In this document: positions 53,301 to 61,847 of the stretch, in pieces
How positions within the stretch are numbered: the first letter of the stretch is position 1
Layout of the letters: every line of letters starts with the position of its first letter
The notes under the pieces: generated by a model
Told to the model about the DNA's origin: nothing
Seen by the model: the letters and a program-made list of their open reading frames with translations, nothing else
Databases searched by the model: none
Program-made: the position numbers and the translations under genes
Source: JAAYJT01 sp037445555
GTDB lineage: Bacteria; Bacteroidota; Bacteroidia; Bacteroidales; JAAYJT01
Reading direction: 5' to 3'
Assembly: GCA_037445555.1 (NCBI GenBank)
Contig: JBBIKG010000011.1
Location: forward strand, 1 to 64,000
Length of the DNA stretch: 64,000 nt

Positions 53301-53675
53301 ATACACCACTTCCACTTCGCCAAGCAGTGCGCTGGCATCGCGCAGGGCAAAGTTCATGTTGGTGGTACCTCCAAGGTTGATGGAGACGTTTTCCTGCTTC
53401 TGCGTTTCGTATCCTACAAAGGAAACTGTTATCTCTAAATTGGCTTCTTCCCTCATGCCTGGGATAGTGAACCGACCTTCGTGGTTGGTTGATATCCCAT
53501 AGCGGGTACCTGATGGTTCGTGCACTGCAAGTACGGTTGATCCTGGCAACGGCTGTCCTGAAACATCAAGCACTACACCGCTTAGTGAACCGGTGGTCAC
53601 ACCTTGCGCAAATGCAGGCTGCCATGCAGCCACCAGAATTAGTGCAAAAAATCCAAGAAGTAATTTGTTTTTCAT
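50346..53675 (-). CDS. Oar-like TonB-dependent outer-membrane receptor
   Basis: A 1109-aa outer-membrane receptor. In order: signal peptide (1-23, cleavage after FAQ), a carboxypeptidase-regulatory-like beta-sandwich (about 30-112), a plug domain (about 130-245, with GVNVVTKSGTNTIKGEASYN), and a large beta-barrel to the C terminus, which ends in an aromatic-containing LKYIFN. The regulatory domain and the long barrel resemble the Oar group rather than SusC, and there is no SusD-like gene beside it, so glycan uptake is not indicated. The cargo is unknown. It is transcribed alone, with a well-matched promoter at 53953-53982 and an intrinsic terminator at 50288-50320. Confidence 0.9.
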   Translation of the reverse strand: MKNKLLLGFFALILVAAWQPAFAQGVTTGSLSGVVLDVSGQPLPGSTVLAVHEPSGTRYGISTNHEGRFTIPGMREEANLEITVSFVGYETQKQENVSINLGGTTNMNFALRDASALLGEVEVVYVRDAIFSSSRTGASTSVGQDAITTMPSINRRINDFTRLVPQARGSSFGGMDDRFNNITVDGSYFNNSFGLAGQPGDRTGVAPISLSAIEAISVNIAPYDVRQGNFVGAGVNVVTKSGTNTIKGEASYNFRNSNMSGVQAKDQTLTPGDFKYYDFGFSLGGPIIKDKLFIFADYSKENTTAPGTTFLANTGGQTVTGNVTRVLASDLDALSKFLKEKFNYETGPYQGYTHETPATRIIAKLDYNINDKHKASIRFNKLESFTDILLSNSSSLGMGTRRSNLNGLNFQNSNYQIMENITSIIGEVNSRFGDNMANNFIAGYTYQDESRASRGEMFPFVDILNAGIVYTSFGFEPFTPNNELRYSTYQLQNNFSIFREKQTWTMGLSLEKYYSENIFFPGSQSVYSYNSLADFYTDANGFLANPSRTVAPVTLRRFQVRWSNIPDKPIPVQPLDVIYAGIYGQNEWRVMPNLNLTFGMRIDMPFFGDTGFKNTEVEGFKFRDENNKEVTYKTDKLPDPRPLWSPRFGFNWDPKNDKSTQVRGGTGIFTGKPAYVWISNQIGNNGILTGFEELNNTTARPFNPDINKFKPTTISGAPATSYELALTDPKFKFPQVWRSNIAVDQKLPFNLIGTLEFLYSRDVNGIYYINANLIDNTTRFSGADNRLIYVASPANRINSKITSAIVMKNQNVGASYNFAASLEKPFSKGLYLKAAYSYGITKNTVDPGSIAFGSWNNNQHTGDPNNPGIGFASASLGHRVFGVVTYKTPSSTAFTFLFESFTPGNYSWGFSGDLNRDGGTSNDLIYIPKDKSEMNFYPYSISSTGSVVTYNPSVTTNLANFSADDQKDAWERFIKQDKYLNANRGKYAERNGAFLPMVSRVDFSMQHDLIANIAGTKNKLQMRFEIVNLTNMLNKNWGVGKRVITNQPLVVRPTVTGGTPATSGPIDQNGYAIYRMAAVNNKLITDTYQSSLAISDMYRIQIGLKYIFN

Positions 53676-54066
53676 AATACTTGGTTTGGTTAGATGAATA
53701 ATTGATCGATCTTAAACATATATCAAATTTGAAAAATCAGAGTAAGCTTGCCGGGATGTGGAGCGTCCAAAGAGAATTTGCCCCGGCTTTGTTAGCACCA
53801 ATTCGCATTTCGCACATGCTGATTTTTTACTTAAATAGTTTGGTCAACTCAATCAAAATTGCAACACCAACAAAGCTTTGGCATTTTTAACATACCAAAT
53901 TGGCTGATTACCAGCGTTGAGCCCAATGCCTTGTCAGAGTTGTTAAACTTCGCAAATATAGAAACCGAACTGTAATAAACAAGTAGGGGAAAATTAAATA
54001 AATATTAACAATTTGTTAATAACCTGGCTCGGGATCCAAGATAAGCCAAAGATGAGCAGGGTAAGG
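53676..54066. other. Non-coding spacer upstream of the TonB receptor
   Basis: The spacer separates the receptor from the NlpC/P60 gene. It holds the minus-strand promoter at 53953-53982, implying a leader of about 270 bases. I find no repeat, riboswitch or convincing small gene; a 62-codon plus-strand frame at 53702-53890 has no start context. Confidence 0.55.
53953..53982 (-). promoter_or_regulatory. Promoter for the TonB-dependent receptor
   Basis: On the minus strand TTG (53980-53982) is followed after 19 bases by TATATTTG (53953-53960), matching the Bacteroidota -33 and -7 consensus. Transcription would start near 53946, giving a long leader before the ATG at 53675. Confidence 0.65.
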
Positions 54067-54870
54067 TCAAAGGATGCGTTTTATAACGCGCAGTTTATGC
54101 GTGTATCTCTTACCCTTTTCGTTAAAGATTCCGAAATGATCGAACCTGTTTACTTTAACAAATCCACTGCTGTGTATGATATGTTTGCTGTCGATAATGA
54201 TGCCCGTGTGTATGATCTGCCCTTCGTCGTTGTCGAAGAAGGCGATATCGCCCGCCCTGACCTCACTGGGCAGATTCACTACATCACCCAGGCTTACTTG
54301 CTGTCCTGTATCGCGAAGGAGACTGATGCCGACTAATTTGAATACCATTTGAACGAAACCCGAACAATCGATGCCAAATGGGCTGCGGCCTCCCCACTGG
54401 TAAGGTGAGTGCAGGTAGAGAAAAGCAGCCTGTAGCAGGCCGGCCTGCAAATCGACGATTCCCGGCTGCCTAATGTCCCCTTCAAACACATATTCTGTTT
54501 GCCCTATTCTGAATGATTGCTCATCGATTCCGGGCAATGAGCTTCCAAGAAGCAGAGGAAAGAAGCGGTTATGAGTGTTATCTGAAATCACCTGTACAAG
54601 TTCGGAGCTCACGGGCGTGTTGCCATGCAGCAGCCGCATATACTCCGCTTCGGTTATCTCCTCATACTGCCCGGCCTCAATCCAGCCAGCATAATCGTCA
54701 AGGCTGCAACTGACAAGCCGCCAGTTTTTCCTTTGATCAATAATGCTAAATGTTTCGCCGAACAACACCTGAGAAACCATTTCCGACCTATGATCAGGCT
54801 CGGAGTGCAGCGCTGCAAGTGAAAGGTTGCAATATCCAAATCCTTTAATCGAATATTCCTTAGGGTCCAT
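54067..54870 (-). CDS. NlpC/P60 cysteine peptidase with SH3-like N terminus
   Basis: A 267-aa NlpC/P60 family protein that would cleave peptidoglycan peptides of the gamma-D-Glu-diamino acid type. The N-terminal half (about 1-130) contains SH3b-like segments (YDD-like LDDYAGWIEAG). The catalytic residues are C169 in GIDCSGF, H221 in IHTGII, and H233 in HIIHSSG. It has no signal peptide, so it may act on recycled muropeptides in the cytoplasm, as YkfC-type enzymes do. It begins four bases after the antiporter gene stop and is probably cotranscribed with it, although no functional link is evident. Confidence 0.88.
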   Translation of the reverse strand: MDPKEYSIKGFGYCNLSLAALHSEPDHRSEMVSQVLFGETFSIIDQRKNWRLVSCSLDDYAGWIEAGQYEEITEAEYMRLLHGNTPVSSELVQVISDNTHNRFFPLLLGSSLPGIDEQSFRIGQTEYVFEGDIRQPGIVDLQAGLLQAAFLYLHSPYQWGGRSPFGIDCSGFVQMVFKLVGISLLRDTGQQVSLGDVVNLPSEVRAGDIAFFDNDEGQIIHTGIIIDSKHIIHSSGFVKVNRFDHFGIFNEKGKRYTHKLRVIKRIL

Positions 54871-54874
54871 AGCG

Positions 54875-57025
54875 TTATTTTTTCAACCTTAAAATTTTTA
54901 TCAGATGATTTTTGAGCTGGCGATAACGGCTGATGCTTTTCTCGTAAGGAAATAGTGAGTCGTCATCTAGCTGAAGGGCGCTTTCGTATTTTGGGCCAAT
55001 TTCCTGGGCCGGATAAACTACAATGAAGCTATGTGTCTGATAATTATTAGACAAGTAAAAGGGCAGCTCGTCAAGATAGGGTTGGTAGCTGATGAAACTC
55101 CGCCTTGATGACACAAAGATGCAGACATCGGAAGGTTCGACCATAAAGGAATCAAGGTAAATGAACAGCGATTGTCCGATTTCAAAAAAGTCGGTTGCCA
55201 CCTGAGGATTAACGGTTAACGAGGCTCGCTTTAACACTTTAAGGGTTTCGCTGTCGCTATGAATCATCAGTTTTGCACCAATCTGACCGGTAAGGGTTTT
55301 GATTTGCCTGAACCAGCCGGTAAACTCTGCTTCGCGATGGGCCAATTCCGGAACGAACAGATGAACCCGTTCAACAATGTTTAGAATGCCATTGAGCTTG
55401 GATACCATGATGGTTTGGTTGCTGTTGTGCAACACATTATCCAGAACGCCGCCGAATATTTTCTCACTGGTCGACATTTTAGCATTCCACCCAATGATGA
55501 GCGTTGTAATCTGCAGCTCCTTAATTGCCCTTAGTATTGCATTTGCAGGATTTATGTCGATACGCGTGACGAGCTGCATCTGCATTTCGGCAGCTTCTGC
55601 CTGCCTGAACGATTCATTAAGCACTTTACGACAAAGAGTGATCTGTTCTGCAGCTTTGTCAGCATCTTTGACAATTGTCAAAGGGTAGATGGGCTCAGAT
55701 GAAGCTTTGTCCTTGATTAAAATGGACAGCTCTATCAGCTTTTCGATGGTTTTCGGATTTGAAACAGGTACCATGATTCGTTCTGAAGCCCGTTCAGGTA
55801 TTGTTTCGTCAGGTGCTTCAATCTTTGCAAGTTTGCGGGCCGCCGATTCAGTTGCCAAAGAGGATATCAGGCAGGTAATTAAAATCATAACTACCGTGCC
55901 ATTCAGCACATTATCATTGAACAACCCAATCTGGTATCCGATGGTTACTGCGGCTAGTGTGGCAGCTGCCTGGCTGTTGCTCAGCCCGAAGATGATACCA
56001 CGCTCGGCGGTCGAATAGCCGAGTATTTTTTGTGTAGTGAAGGCAGCCAGCCACTTGCCAGCCAATGCAACCATCGTCATGACAAGTGCCACATTCAGGG
56101 TTTGCCATCCGGAGAACAACAGTTTCAGGTCGATGATCATTCCGGTACTGATCAGGAAAAAAGGAATAAACAGCGTATTGCCTACGAATTCAATTCGGTT
56201 CATCAGCGCCGATCGGGCGGGTATTAGTCTGCTGAACACCAGGCCGCTGAGAAACGCCCCGATGATAGCTTCGAGATAGGCCAGCTGCGCAAAAAATGCG
56301 CTCAGGAATACGACTGAAAGCACAAAAATGAAGTGCGAGTAACCCTCGCCTTCAAAGCTTCTGAAGAACCATCGAGCCAGCCAGGGTATTCCATAAAAGA
56401 TGAACAAGCCAAAAAGAATCATCAGCAAAGTGGCCATGAGCCAGAAGGCCGGTGTCATCTGATTATTGTGTATCTGAACGATTACAGATAATAGAAATAA
56501 GGCCAGAGTGTCGGTAATGAGTGTGCCACCGATGGCTACCGTAACGGCTTCATGTTTTGATAAGCCCAGCTTACTTACAATAGGGTAGGTAAGTAGGGTG
56601 TGCGATGCAAACATACTGGCAAGCAGGATGGATGAAAGCAGGCTGAATTCGAGGTAATAATAGGCTATGATCGTACCTATCGACTGAGGAATACTGAATG
56701 TCAGCAGACCAAAAAGAAAGGACTTAAGCCTGGTACGTTTGAACTCATTCAGGTCAATTTCGACCCCGGCCAAAAACATAATATACAGCAGCCCAACCGT
56801 ACCAAAGAGAATGATACTGCTGTCGCGCAGCAAGAGATTGAGCCCGTGCGGGCCGATTATGACACCGGCCAGAATGAGTCCGATGATGCCCGGAACACGT
56901 AGGCGCCTGAGTATTATAGGAGATAATAAAATAATGAGCAGAACAATGGCAAAAATTAGCACGGGATTCCTGAGCGGCAGTGTGAAAAAATCTAATGTTG
57001 GAACGGCTCCGATCATCCTCGCCAT
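54875..57025 (-). CDS. CPA2-family cation/proton antiporter with UspA-like C-terminal region
   Basis: A 716-aa Kef-type membrane protein with about 12 hydrophobic helices (residues 10-400), including GLILAGVIIGPHG, then a cytoplasmic region of about 300 residues resembling two UspA-like domains (IMVPVSNPKTIEKLIELS and IVERVHLFVPELA). Family members exchange K+ or Na+ for protons, and the cytoplasmic part probably senses a ligand. ATG 57025 (MARMIG) was chosen because the residues upstream in the longer frame are hydrophilic and unlike the family; ATG 57016 is possible. A TAnnTTTG box ends 12 bases upstream, implying a very short leader. Confidence 0.87.
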   Translation of the reverse strand: MARMIGAVPTLDFFTLPLRNPVLIFAIVLLIILLSPIILRRLRVPGIIGLILAGVIIGPHGLNLLLRDSSIILFGTVGLLYIMFLAGVEIDLNEFKRTRLKSFLFGLLTFSIPQSIGTIIAYYYLEFSLLSSILLASMFASHTLLTYPIVSKLGLSKHEAVTVAIGGTLITDTLALFLLSVIVQIHNNQMTPAFWLMATLLMILFGLFIFYGIPWLARWFFRSFEGEGYSHFIFVLSVVFLSAFFAQLAYLEAIIGAFLSGLVFSRLIPARSALMNRIEFVGNTLFIPFFLISTGMIIDLKLLFSGWQTLNVALVMTMVALAGKWLAAFTTQKILGYSTAERGIIFGLSNSQAAATLAAVTIGYQIGLFNDNVLNGTVVMILITCLISSLATESAARKLAKIEAPDETIPERASERIMVPVSNPKTIEKLIELSILIKDKASSEPIYPLTIVKDADKAAEQITLCRKVLNESFRQAEAAEMQMQLVTRIDINPANAILRAIKELQITTLIIGWNAKMSTSEKIFGGVLDNVLHNSNQTIMVSKLNGILNIVERVHLFVPELAHREAEFTGWFRQIKTLTGQIGAKLMIHSDSETLKVLKRASLTVNPQVATDFFEIGQSLFIYLDSFMVEPSDVCIFVSSRRSFISYQPYLDELPFYLSNNYQTHSFIVVYPAQEIGPKYESALQLDDDSLFPYEKSISRYRQLKNHLIKILRLKK

Positions 57026-57036
57026 ATTGGATATTA

Positions 57037-57044
57037 CAAAAATA
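57037..57044 (-). promoter_or_regulatory. Possible -7 element for the antiporter gene
   Basis: The minus strand reads TATTTTTG, an exact TAnnTTTG match only 12 bases upstream of ATG 57025, so the leader would be very short. No TTG -33 box is seen at the usual spacing. Confidence 0.35.
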
Positions 57045-57186
57045 GTAAAAAGGTTAAAATCACCCCCGTCCCACTCATCAAAGTAAATTCCTGGTGATGA
57101 AATTATTCTTAAGATATTGTTAAACCGGATTTCAATAGCCCTTTGAAACCATTTAATTCCTATTTTCGCTTCAAACCATTGACTGG

Positions 57187-59241
57187 ATGAAAATGCTGAT
57201 TGCATCGCTACGCAGGCATTCGCTGCTTTTCTATCGTATCGGGCTGTTTCTCGCTGCGATTGTTCTGGTGGTACTCATTTTTCCAAGAGGAGGCAAATTC
57301 AAATATGAGTATCAGAAAGGAAAGCCTTGGATGCACGATGATTTAATTGCTCCCTTTGATTTTGCCGTGTACAAACCTGTAAGCGAGCTGAATGCGGAAA
57401 GGGAAACTGTCATTCATCTTCTCAAACCGTATTTTGTTAAAAACAACCAGCCATTGGAACGGAACCGGGCGGAGCTGATCAAGGCCCTTCGCCAGCGGTT
57501 TGAGTCATCTACCCCGGGTGAGTTCGACAACATCAAACTGTTGGCTCTCAGAGCGTATGACAAGGTTCTCGAAACTGGTATCATTGAACTCAGCCCAGTA
57601 CTGGAAGGGAAGCCTCCTGATTACCCGGTGATGGTGCTCAATGGCAATGTGGGGATGGAAGTCGACCTGAATGAGCTTTTAACGATCCAAACCGCTGACT
57701 TATTCATCAAAAGTCAGTTGTTAAAGTATTTCGGGCAGGTCAAAACAGAAATGATATCCGGCGTCATCTCCTCCTTTCTTTTCCAGAATCTCCTCTTCGA
57801 TAGTGATGCAACCGAACGCGAAAAGCAACAGGCCTTATCACGCATTTCGCCTACCCGGGGCATGATTCAGCGAGGTGAGCGCATCATATCCAAAGGCGAG
57901 CTTGTCAATTCCGAATTGCTCCTGGTGCTCGATTCATTCCGAAAAGAGTACCAGCTGCAACTGGGTACTATGTTTAACCGACTGGGGGTGTTGGCCGGCA
58001 CAACCATCCTTGTAACTCTATCACTAACCGTGCTTTTTCTGTTTCTGCTTTCGTTCAGACCGGTAATTTTCTGGCAAAACAAATCGGTAATTTTTATCCT
58101 GCTTGTGGTGTTGCTCATGATTTTTACAATCAGCTACGTGATACGCAATCAGGTAAACTACCTTTATCTTTTGCCGGTATGCCTGGTGCCTATTCTCATA
58201 AGGGTATTTTTCGACACCCGGGTGGCGCTTTTTGTTCATCTGGTGGTTATCATCATCACCGGGTTTCTTGTGCCAAACGGGTTTGAGTTCGTCTTTCTGC
58301 AGCTAATAGCCGGTATCATTGCTATCGTAAGTGTGGTGCAGGTGAATAAACGTGGTCAATTCATAGTTAGCGCCTTATACATTTTCATCACCTATTCGGC
58401 CATCTATTCCGGATTGAACCTCATGCAGCAGGGCGATCTCTCGACTGCCGACATCCAGGCCTATGTCATGTTTGGTGGCAGCGCACTGCTTACACTATTG
58501 GCTTACCCGTTAATCTTTATTTTTGAGAAAGCATTCGGACTGTTGACAGATATCACCCTGCTTGAACTTTCGGATACAAACACTGCACTGCTTCGGATGC
58601 TTTCCGAAAAGGCACCGGGAACCTTTCAGCATTCAATACAGGTAGCCAACATCGCCGAAGAAGTTTGCAGACAAATTGGCGGGAACGGTTTATTGGCGCG
58701 CGTTGGCGCATTGTACCATGACATTGGCAAGATCGATGCCCCTATGTATTTTGTTGAGAACCAGCTAACAGGTATTAATCCTCACGATGAACTGCCCTAT
58801 ACGGAGAGCTCTCGGATTATCATCAGGCATGTATCCCGCGGAATTGAAATTGCTCAAAAACATAAGCTGCCCGAGGCAGTAATCGATTTCATCCGCACAC
58901 ATCATGGTACCAAAAGAACGGAATATTTTTTTTCCAGGCAGGTTCTTGAAAATCCGGAAGGTGAAGTTGAGTCGCATCCGTTTGAATACCGTGGCCCGAT
59001 TCCGTACTCGAAAGAAACGGCCATTGTGATGATGGCTGATTCTGTGGAAGCTGCATCACGAAGCTTGCAACGCCCCGATGTGGAGAAGCTCAGCGGGCTC
59101 GTTGAGCAGATTATCAATAAACAATTGTCTGAAAACCAGTTTGACAATGCTGAAATCACAATGCGAGACATCCATGTCATCAAGAAGATTCTGAAAAACA
59201 AGCTCATCAATGTGTATCATGCCCGCATCAGCTACGAGTAA
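57187..59241 (+). CDS. PgpH-like 7TMR-HDED HD-domain phosphodiesterase
   Basis: A 684-aa membrane protein of the family that hydrolyses cyclic di-AMP in Firmicutes. An N-terminal membrane helix (about 15-34), an extracytoplasmic HDED domain (about 45-270), seven closely spaced helices (about 275-455) and a cytoplasmic HD domain follow each other. The HD domain has FQHSIQVANIAEEV, LYHDIGKID and IRTHHGT with later VMMADSVEAASR, the usual metal motif set. The start MKMLIASLRRH is well placed. The substrate in Bacteroidota is inferred from family membership only. No cyclic di-AMP synthase is in the window. It is divergent from the antiporter gene with 161 bases between them. Confidence 0.9.
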   Translation: MKMLIASLRRHSLLFYRIGLFLAAIVLVVLIFPRGGKFKYEYQKGKPWMHDDLIAPFDFAVYKPVSELNAERETVIHLLKPYFVKNNQPLERNRAELIKALRQRFESSTPGEFDNIKLLALRAYDKVLETGIIELSPVLEGKPPDYPVMVLNGNVGMEVDLNELLTIQTADLFIKSQLLKYFGQVKTEMISGVISSFLFQNLLFDSDATEREKQQALSRISPTRGMIQRGERIISKGELVNSELLLVLDSFRKEYQLQLGTMFNRLGVLAGTTILVTLSLTVLFLFLLSFRPVIFWQNKSVIFILLVVLLMIFTISYVIRNQVNYLYLLPVCLVPILIRVFFDTRVALFVHLVVIIITGFLVPNGFEFVFLQLIAGIIAIVSVVQVNKRGQFIVSALYIFITYSAIYSGLNLMQQGDLSTADIQAYVMFGGSALLTLLAYPLIFIFEKAFGLLTDITLLELSDTNTALLRMLSEKAPGTFQHSIQVANIAEEVCRQIGGNGLLARVGALYHDIGKIDAPMYFVENQLTGINPHDELPYTESSRIIIRHVSRGIEIAQKHKLPEAVIDFIRTHHGTKRTEYFFSRQVLENPEGEVESHPFEYRGPIPYSKETAIVMMADSVEAASRSLQRPDVEKLSGLVEQIINKQLSENQFDNAEITMRDIHVIKKILKNKLINVYHARISYE

Positions 59242-59291
59242 TCTAGTGATTACGTGTAATACCTATGACCAATTTGCGTGAGGTTATCTGA

Positions 59292-59322
59292 TTTGCCCGC
59301 GTAGGAAAAAAGCGTACTTTTG
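59292..59322 (+). promoter_or_regulatory. Promoter of efp-lpxD
   Basis: TTTG (59292-59295) and TACTTTTG (59315-59322) match the Bacteroidota consensus with the ideal 19-base spacer. The predicted start near 59329 leaves an 18-base leader before the ATG at 59347. Confidence 0.8.
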
Positions 59323-59346
59323 CAAAAAAATTAAAAGTACTATCCG

Positions 59347-59913
59347 ATGGCAACAACGGCAGATTTCAGAAACGGGCTTTGTATTGAGTTTAACAATGAA
59401 TTATTCATGATTGTGGAGTTTCAGCATGTGAAACCTGGCAAAGGCGGCGCCTTTGTCCGTACCAAACTCCGCAACCTCAAGACCGGTAGGGTGATCCCGA
59501 ACACTTTTAGTGCAGGGGTAAAGATTGATGTCGCCAGAGTCGAACGCCGTCAATATCAGTACCTTTACAACGACGATAGCGGCTATCATTTTATGAATAA
59601 TGAAACGTTTGATCAGATTTTTATTTCTGAGGAAATGATCAGTGCTCCCAAGCTTCTAAAAGAGGGCCAGGCAGTGGATATCACGTTTCATGCCGATACA
59701 GAGACACCGCTCATGTGTGAGTTGCCACCCTTTGTCGAACTCAGCGTAGTTTATGCCGAGCCTGGCGTGAGAGGCGATACAGCCACTAACACCCTGAAAC
59801 CCGCCACGGTAGAAACGGGTGCCATTGTGAACGTGCCATTGTTCATCAACGAGGGCGAACTTATCAGGGTTGATACCCGGACTGGCGACTATTCAGAACG
59901 AGTTAAAGGCTAA
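59347..59913 (+). CDS. efp: Translation elongation factor P
   Basis: A 188-aa EF-P that relieves ribosome stalling at polyproline stretches. Three beta-barrel domains are present: the KOW-like first domain with the loop PGKGGAF, whose K32 is the usual modification site; then an OB domain; and the last OB domain with the signature VNVPLFINEGELIRVDTRTG. The length is the family norm. How the Lys is modified is not indicated, as no EpmA/EpmB-like gene is in the window. It is followed seven bases later by lpxD and preceded by a clean promoter. Confidence 0.97.
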   Translation: MATTADFRNGLCIEFNNELFMIVEFQHVKPGKGGAFVRTKLRNLKTGRVIPNTFSAGVKIDVARVERRQYQYLYNDDSGYHFMNNETFDQIFISEEMISAPKLLKEGQAVDITFHADTETPLMCELPPFVELSVVYAEPGVRGDTATNTLKPATVETGAIVNVPLFINEGELIRVDTRTGDYSERVKG

Positions 59914-59920
59914 CCCTGCT

Positions 59921-60868
59921 ATGTTCCTGAACCCTTCAAAAACCGTCAGCGAAATAGCCGGTTTCCTGAACACGTCGTTTGAGGGCAATCCGGACCTGGA
60001 GGTTCTCGGGATAAATGAAATTCACCAGGTCACCCGGGGCGATCTAACCTTTGTCGACCATTCCAAGTACTACGCCAGAGCTCTGAATTCGGCAGCAACG
60101 GTTATACTCATAAATAAACGCATCGAAGTTCCCGCTGGGAAGGCATTGATTTTTTCTGATGATCCTTTTTCCGACTATGTGCGACTTGTGAACCGTTTCA
60201 GGGTGTTCAGGCCATCGGACAGGCCAATCAGCGATACCGCTGAAATAGGGCAGGGGACCATTCTGCAGCCAGGAGTTTTCGTTGGCCATGGGGTGCGAAT
60301 TGGCAAAAACTGCCTGATCCACGCCAATGTGAGCATTTATGACAACGTGGAGATAGGAGATAACGTCGTTATCCACTCGGGATGTGTGATCGGTGCGGAT
60401 GCATTCTATTTTCAGAAAAAAAACGAAGTATTGCGGAAACTGGAATCATGCGGTAATGTGGTGATCGAAGACAACGTTGAGCTGGGAGCCTGCTGTACTG
60501 TTGACAGGGGTGTTTCGGGCACTACCCGGATTGGATCCGGAACCAAGTTCGATAACCATGTGCATGTTGGACACGACACTGTAGTTGGCCGAAACTGCAT
60601 CTTTGCGGCAGCCGTGCTACTGGCCGGATGTGTCACCATCGAGGATGAAGTTACGTTGTGGGGTCAGGTAGTTGTGAACAAGGAAGTGGTGATAGGCAAG
60701 GGAGCTGTTCTGCTGGCAACTTCTGGTACTGAAAAATCACTTCCGGGCGGCAGGATATATTTTGGCATTCCTGCCATTGATGCCCGCAAAAAGTGGCGTG
60801 AGATAGCAGCCCTGAGGCAGCTGCCGGATATGATAGCCCCCGGTAAAAACCAGGCGAAAACTGAGTGA
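59921..60868 (+). CDS. lpxD: UDP-3-O-acylglucosamine N-acyltransferase LpxD
   Basis: Adds the second acyl chain in lipid A synthesis from an acyl-ACP donor. The 315-aa trimeric protein has an N-terminal uridine-binding domain (about 10-100), then hexapeptide repeats of a left-handed beta helix with the catalytic His H218 in HVHVGHDTVVG. ESCGNVVIEDNVELGACCTVDRG is the substrate-binding loop region. It is shorter at the C terminus than E. coli LpxD. ATG 59921 follows the efp stop by seven bases; the longer frame from 59870 overlaps efp and was not used. Its presence supports a lipid A-bearing outer membrane. Confidence 0.93.
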   Translation: MFLNPSKTVSEIAGFLNTSFEGNPDLEVLGINEIHQVTRGDLTFVDHSKYYARALNSAATVILINKRIEVPAGKALIFSDDPFSDYVRLVNRFRVFRPSDRPISDTAEIGQGTILQPGVFVGHGVRIGKNCLIHANVSIYDNVEIGDNVVIHSGCVIGADAFYFQKKNEVLRKLESCGNVVIEDNVELGACCTVDRGVSGTTRIGSGTKFDNHVHVGHDTVVGRNCIFAAAVLLAGCVTIEDEVTLWGQVVVNKEVVIGKGAVLLATSGTEKSLPGGRIYFGIPAIDARKKWREIAALRQLPDMIAPGKNQAKTE

Positions 60869-60905
60869 ATCAGTTTTTTATCTTAATTTTTTAAGCTTGA
60901 AGCAG

Positions 60906-60926
60906 GTTCATTTTACAAAAATGAAC
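60906..60926. repeat. Perfect 9-bp inverted repeat after lpxD
   Basis: GTTCATTTT and AAAATGAAC are separated by three bases, 38 bases beyond the lpxD stop. No T tract follows on either strand, so it is a weak terminator candidate. It could equally be a protein-binding site or a chance AT-rich palindrome. Confidence 0.4.
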
Positions 60927-60985
60927 ATTCCATCACATAATCCTTAGCTTCAGAGGACGAAAATATACAAAATAATTGATAAATG

Positions 60986-61017
60986 TTTGCAATTATAGCA
61001 TATAATACCTATATTTG
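60986..61017 (+). promoter_or_regulatory. Promoter of the outer-membrane lipoprotein gene
   Basis: TTTG (60986-60989) and TATATTTG (61010-61017) match the Bacteroidota consensus with a 20-base spacer. The start near 61024 gives a leader of about 35 bases before ATG 61059. Confidence 0.75.
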
Positions 61018-61058
61018 TAAACGAAATAATCAGAACCCACTGCCGTGAAGTGATTGAG

Positions 61059-61775
61059 ATGAAAATTTTTATTGCTTTTTGCCTGACAGTTTTGCTCCTT
61101 ACTTTATCCGGATGCAGTGCAAGCCTTATCTACAGCACATCGGCCTGTTTGCCAGCCCACAGGTTTGAAAAATCAGAGGTTGATATCCAGGGTGGCTTGG
61201 AGTGGATGCCAGAAGCCAGGCCGGATGCGATAGGTGGAAGCCCGTTGACTTCCGCGATTACAGGCCGGATTGGGTATGGAGTGAGTAAGACCTTCAGCCT
61301 GTTTGCTAAATACTGGGTTGAGGTCCAACACCGTGCCACCAGCCCCAGGGTTGGTTTTCTGGCAGGAAGTCAATTTCTGAAATCTTTTTTAGACAGGGGC
61401 AGATTGATAGTCATGCCACAATTTGGTTTAGCTTCTCAGGATCTATGGACATCAGGGGTTGGCGGTGGCGTTTCGCTGCTTTATCAGTATGACTTTGCAC
61501 CAAGCAGCGGTTGCTACCTGGGCACAGGCTTTTATCTTGGCTTTCAAGATTTCACAAGGACAACCAACCCGGCAGGACGGTTGAAGATGCCCATGGGTTG
61601 GGCTATGATTAATCATTTTGGTGTTGCTTTGGAGTTTATAAAAAACACAAGGATTAATGTTGAACTGTGCCCGATTTTTCAGTTCAATACTTTCGAGGAA
61701 AAGTCGCATTTTATACTTTCCCCTCATTTTGGTGTGGGGTACACTTTCAGGACGAAATCCCAGCCATCGGATTGA
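61059..61775 (+). CDS. Predicted outer-membrane lipoprotein, function unknown
   Basis: A 238-aa protein with a lipoprotein signal (MKIFIAFCLTVLLLTLSGCS, lipobox LSGC). The mature region is beta-rich with amphipathic strands (GYGVSKTFSLFAKYWVEV, GVSLLYQYDF, LSPHFGVGYTF), resembling a small eight-stranded barrel. I do not recognise a named family. ATG 61059 was chosen over GTG 61050 because it begins the signal peptide. It has its own strong promoter and ends close to the convergent O-antigen ligase gene. A lipidated barrel is unusual, so the localisation is uncertain. Confidence 0.72.
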   Translation: MKIFIAFCLTVLLLTLSGCSASLIYSTSACLPAHRFEKSEVDIQGGLEWMPEARPDAIGGSPLTSAITGRIGYGVSKTFSLFAKYWVEVQHRATSPRVGFLAGSQFLKSFLDRGRLIVMPQFGLASQDLWTSGVGGGVSLLYQYDFAPSSGCYLGTGFYLGFQDFTRTTNPAGRLKMPMGWAMINHFGVALEFIKNTRINVELCPIFQFNTFEEKSHFILSPHFGVGYTFRTKSQPSD

Positions 61776-61847
61776 ATAGTGCAGTTAGTATGACAAGGCT
61801 GCTTAAGCGAAGCCACAACGCATATCAAATGAGTTGATTGGCTGGCA

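Noticed and set aside
50346..53675. SusC-type polysaccharide utilisation receptor
   Set aside because: There is no SusD-like or glycoside hydrolase gene near it, and the domain pattern is closer to Oar-like receptors.
53702..53890. Possible small gene upstream of the TonB receptor
   Set aside because: No start context, conserved pattern or promoter on that strand; it is more likely leader and spacer DNA of the receptor.
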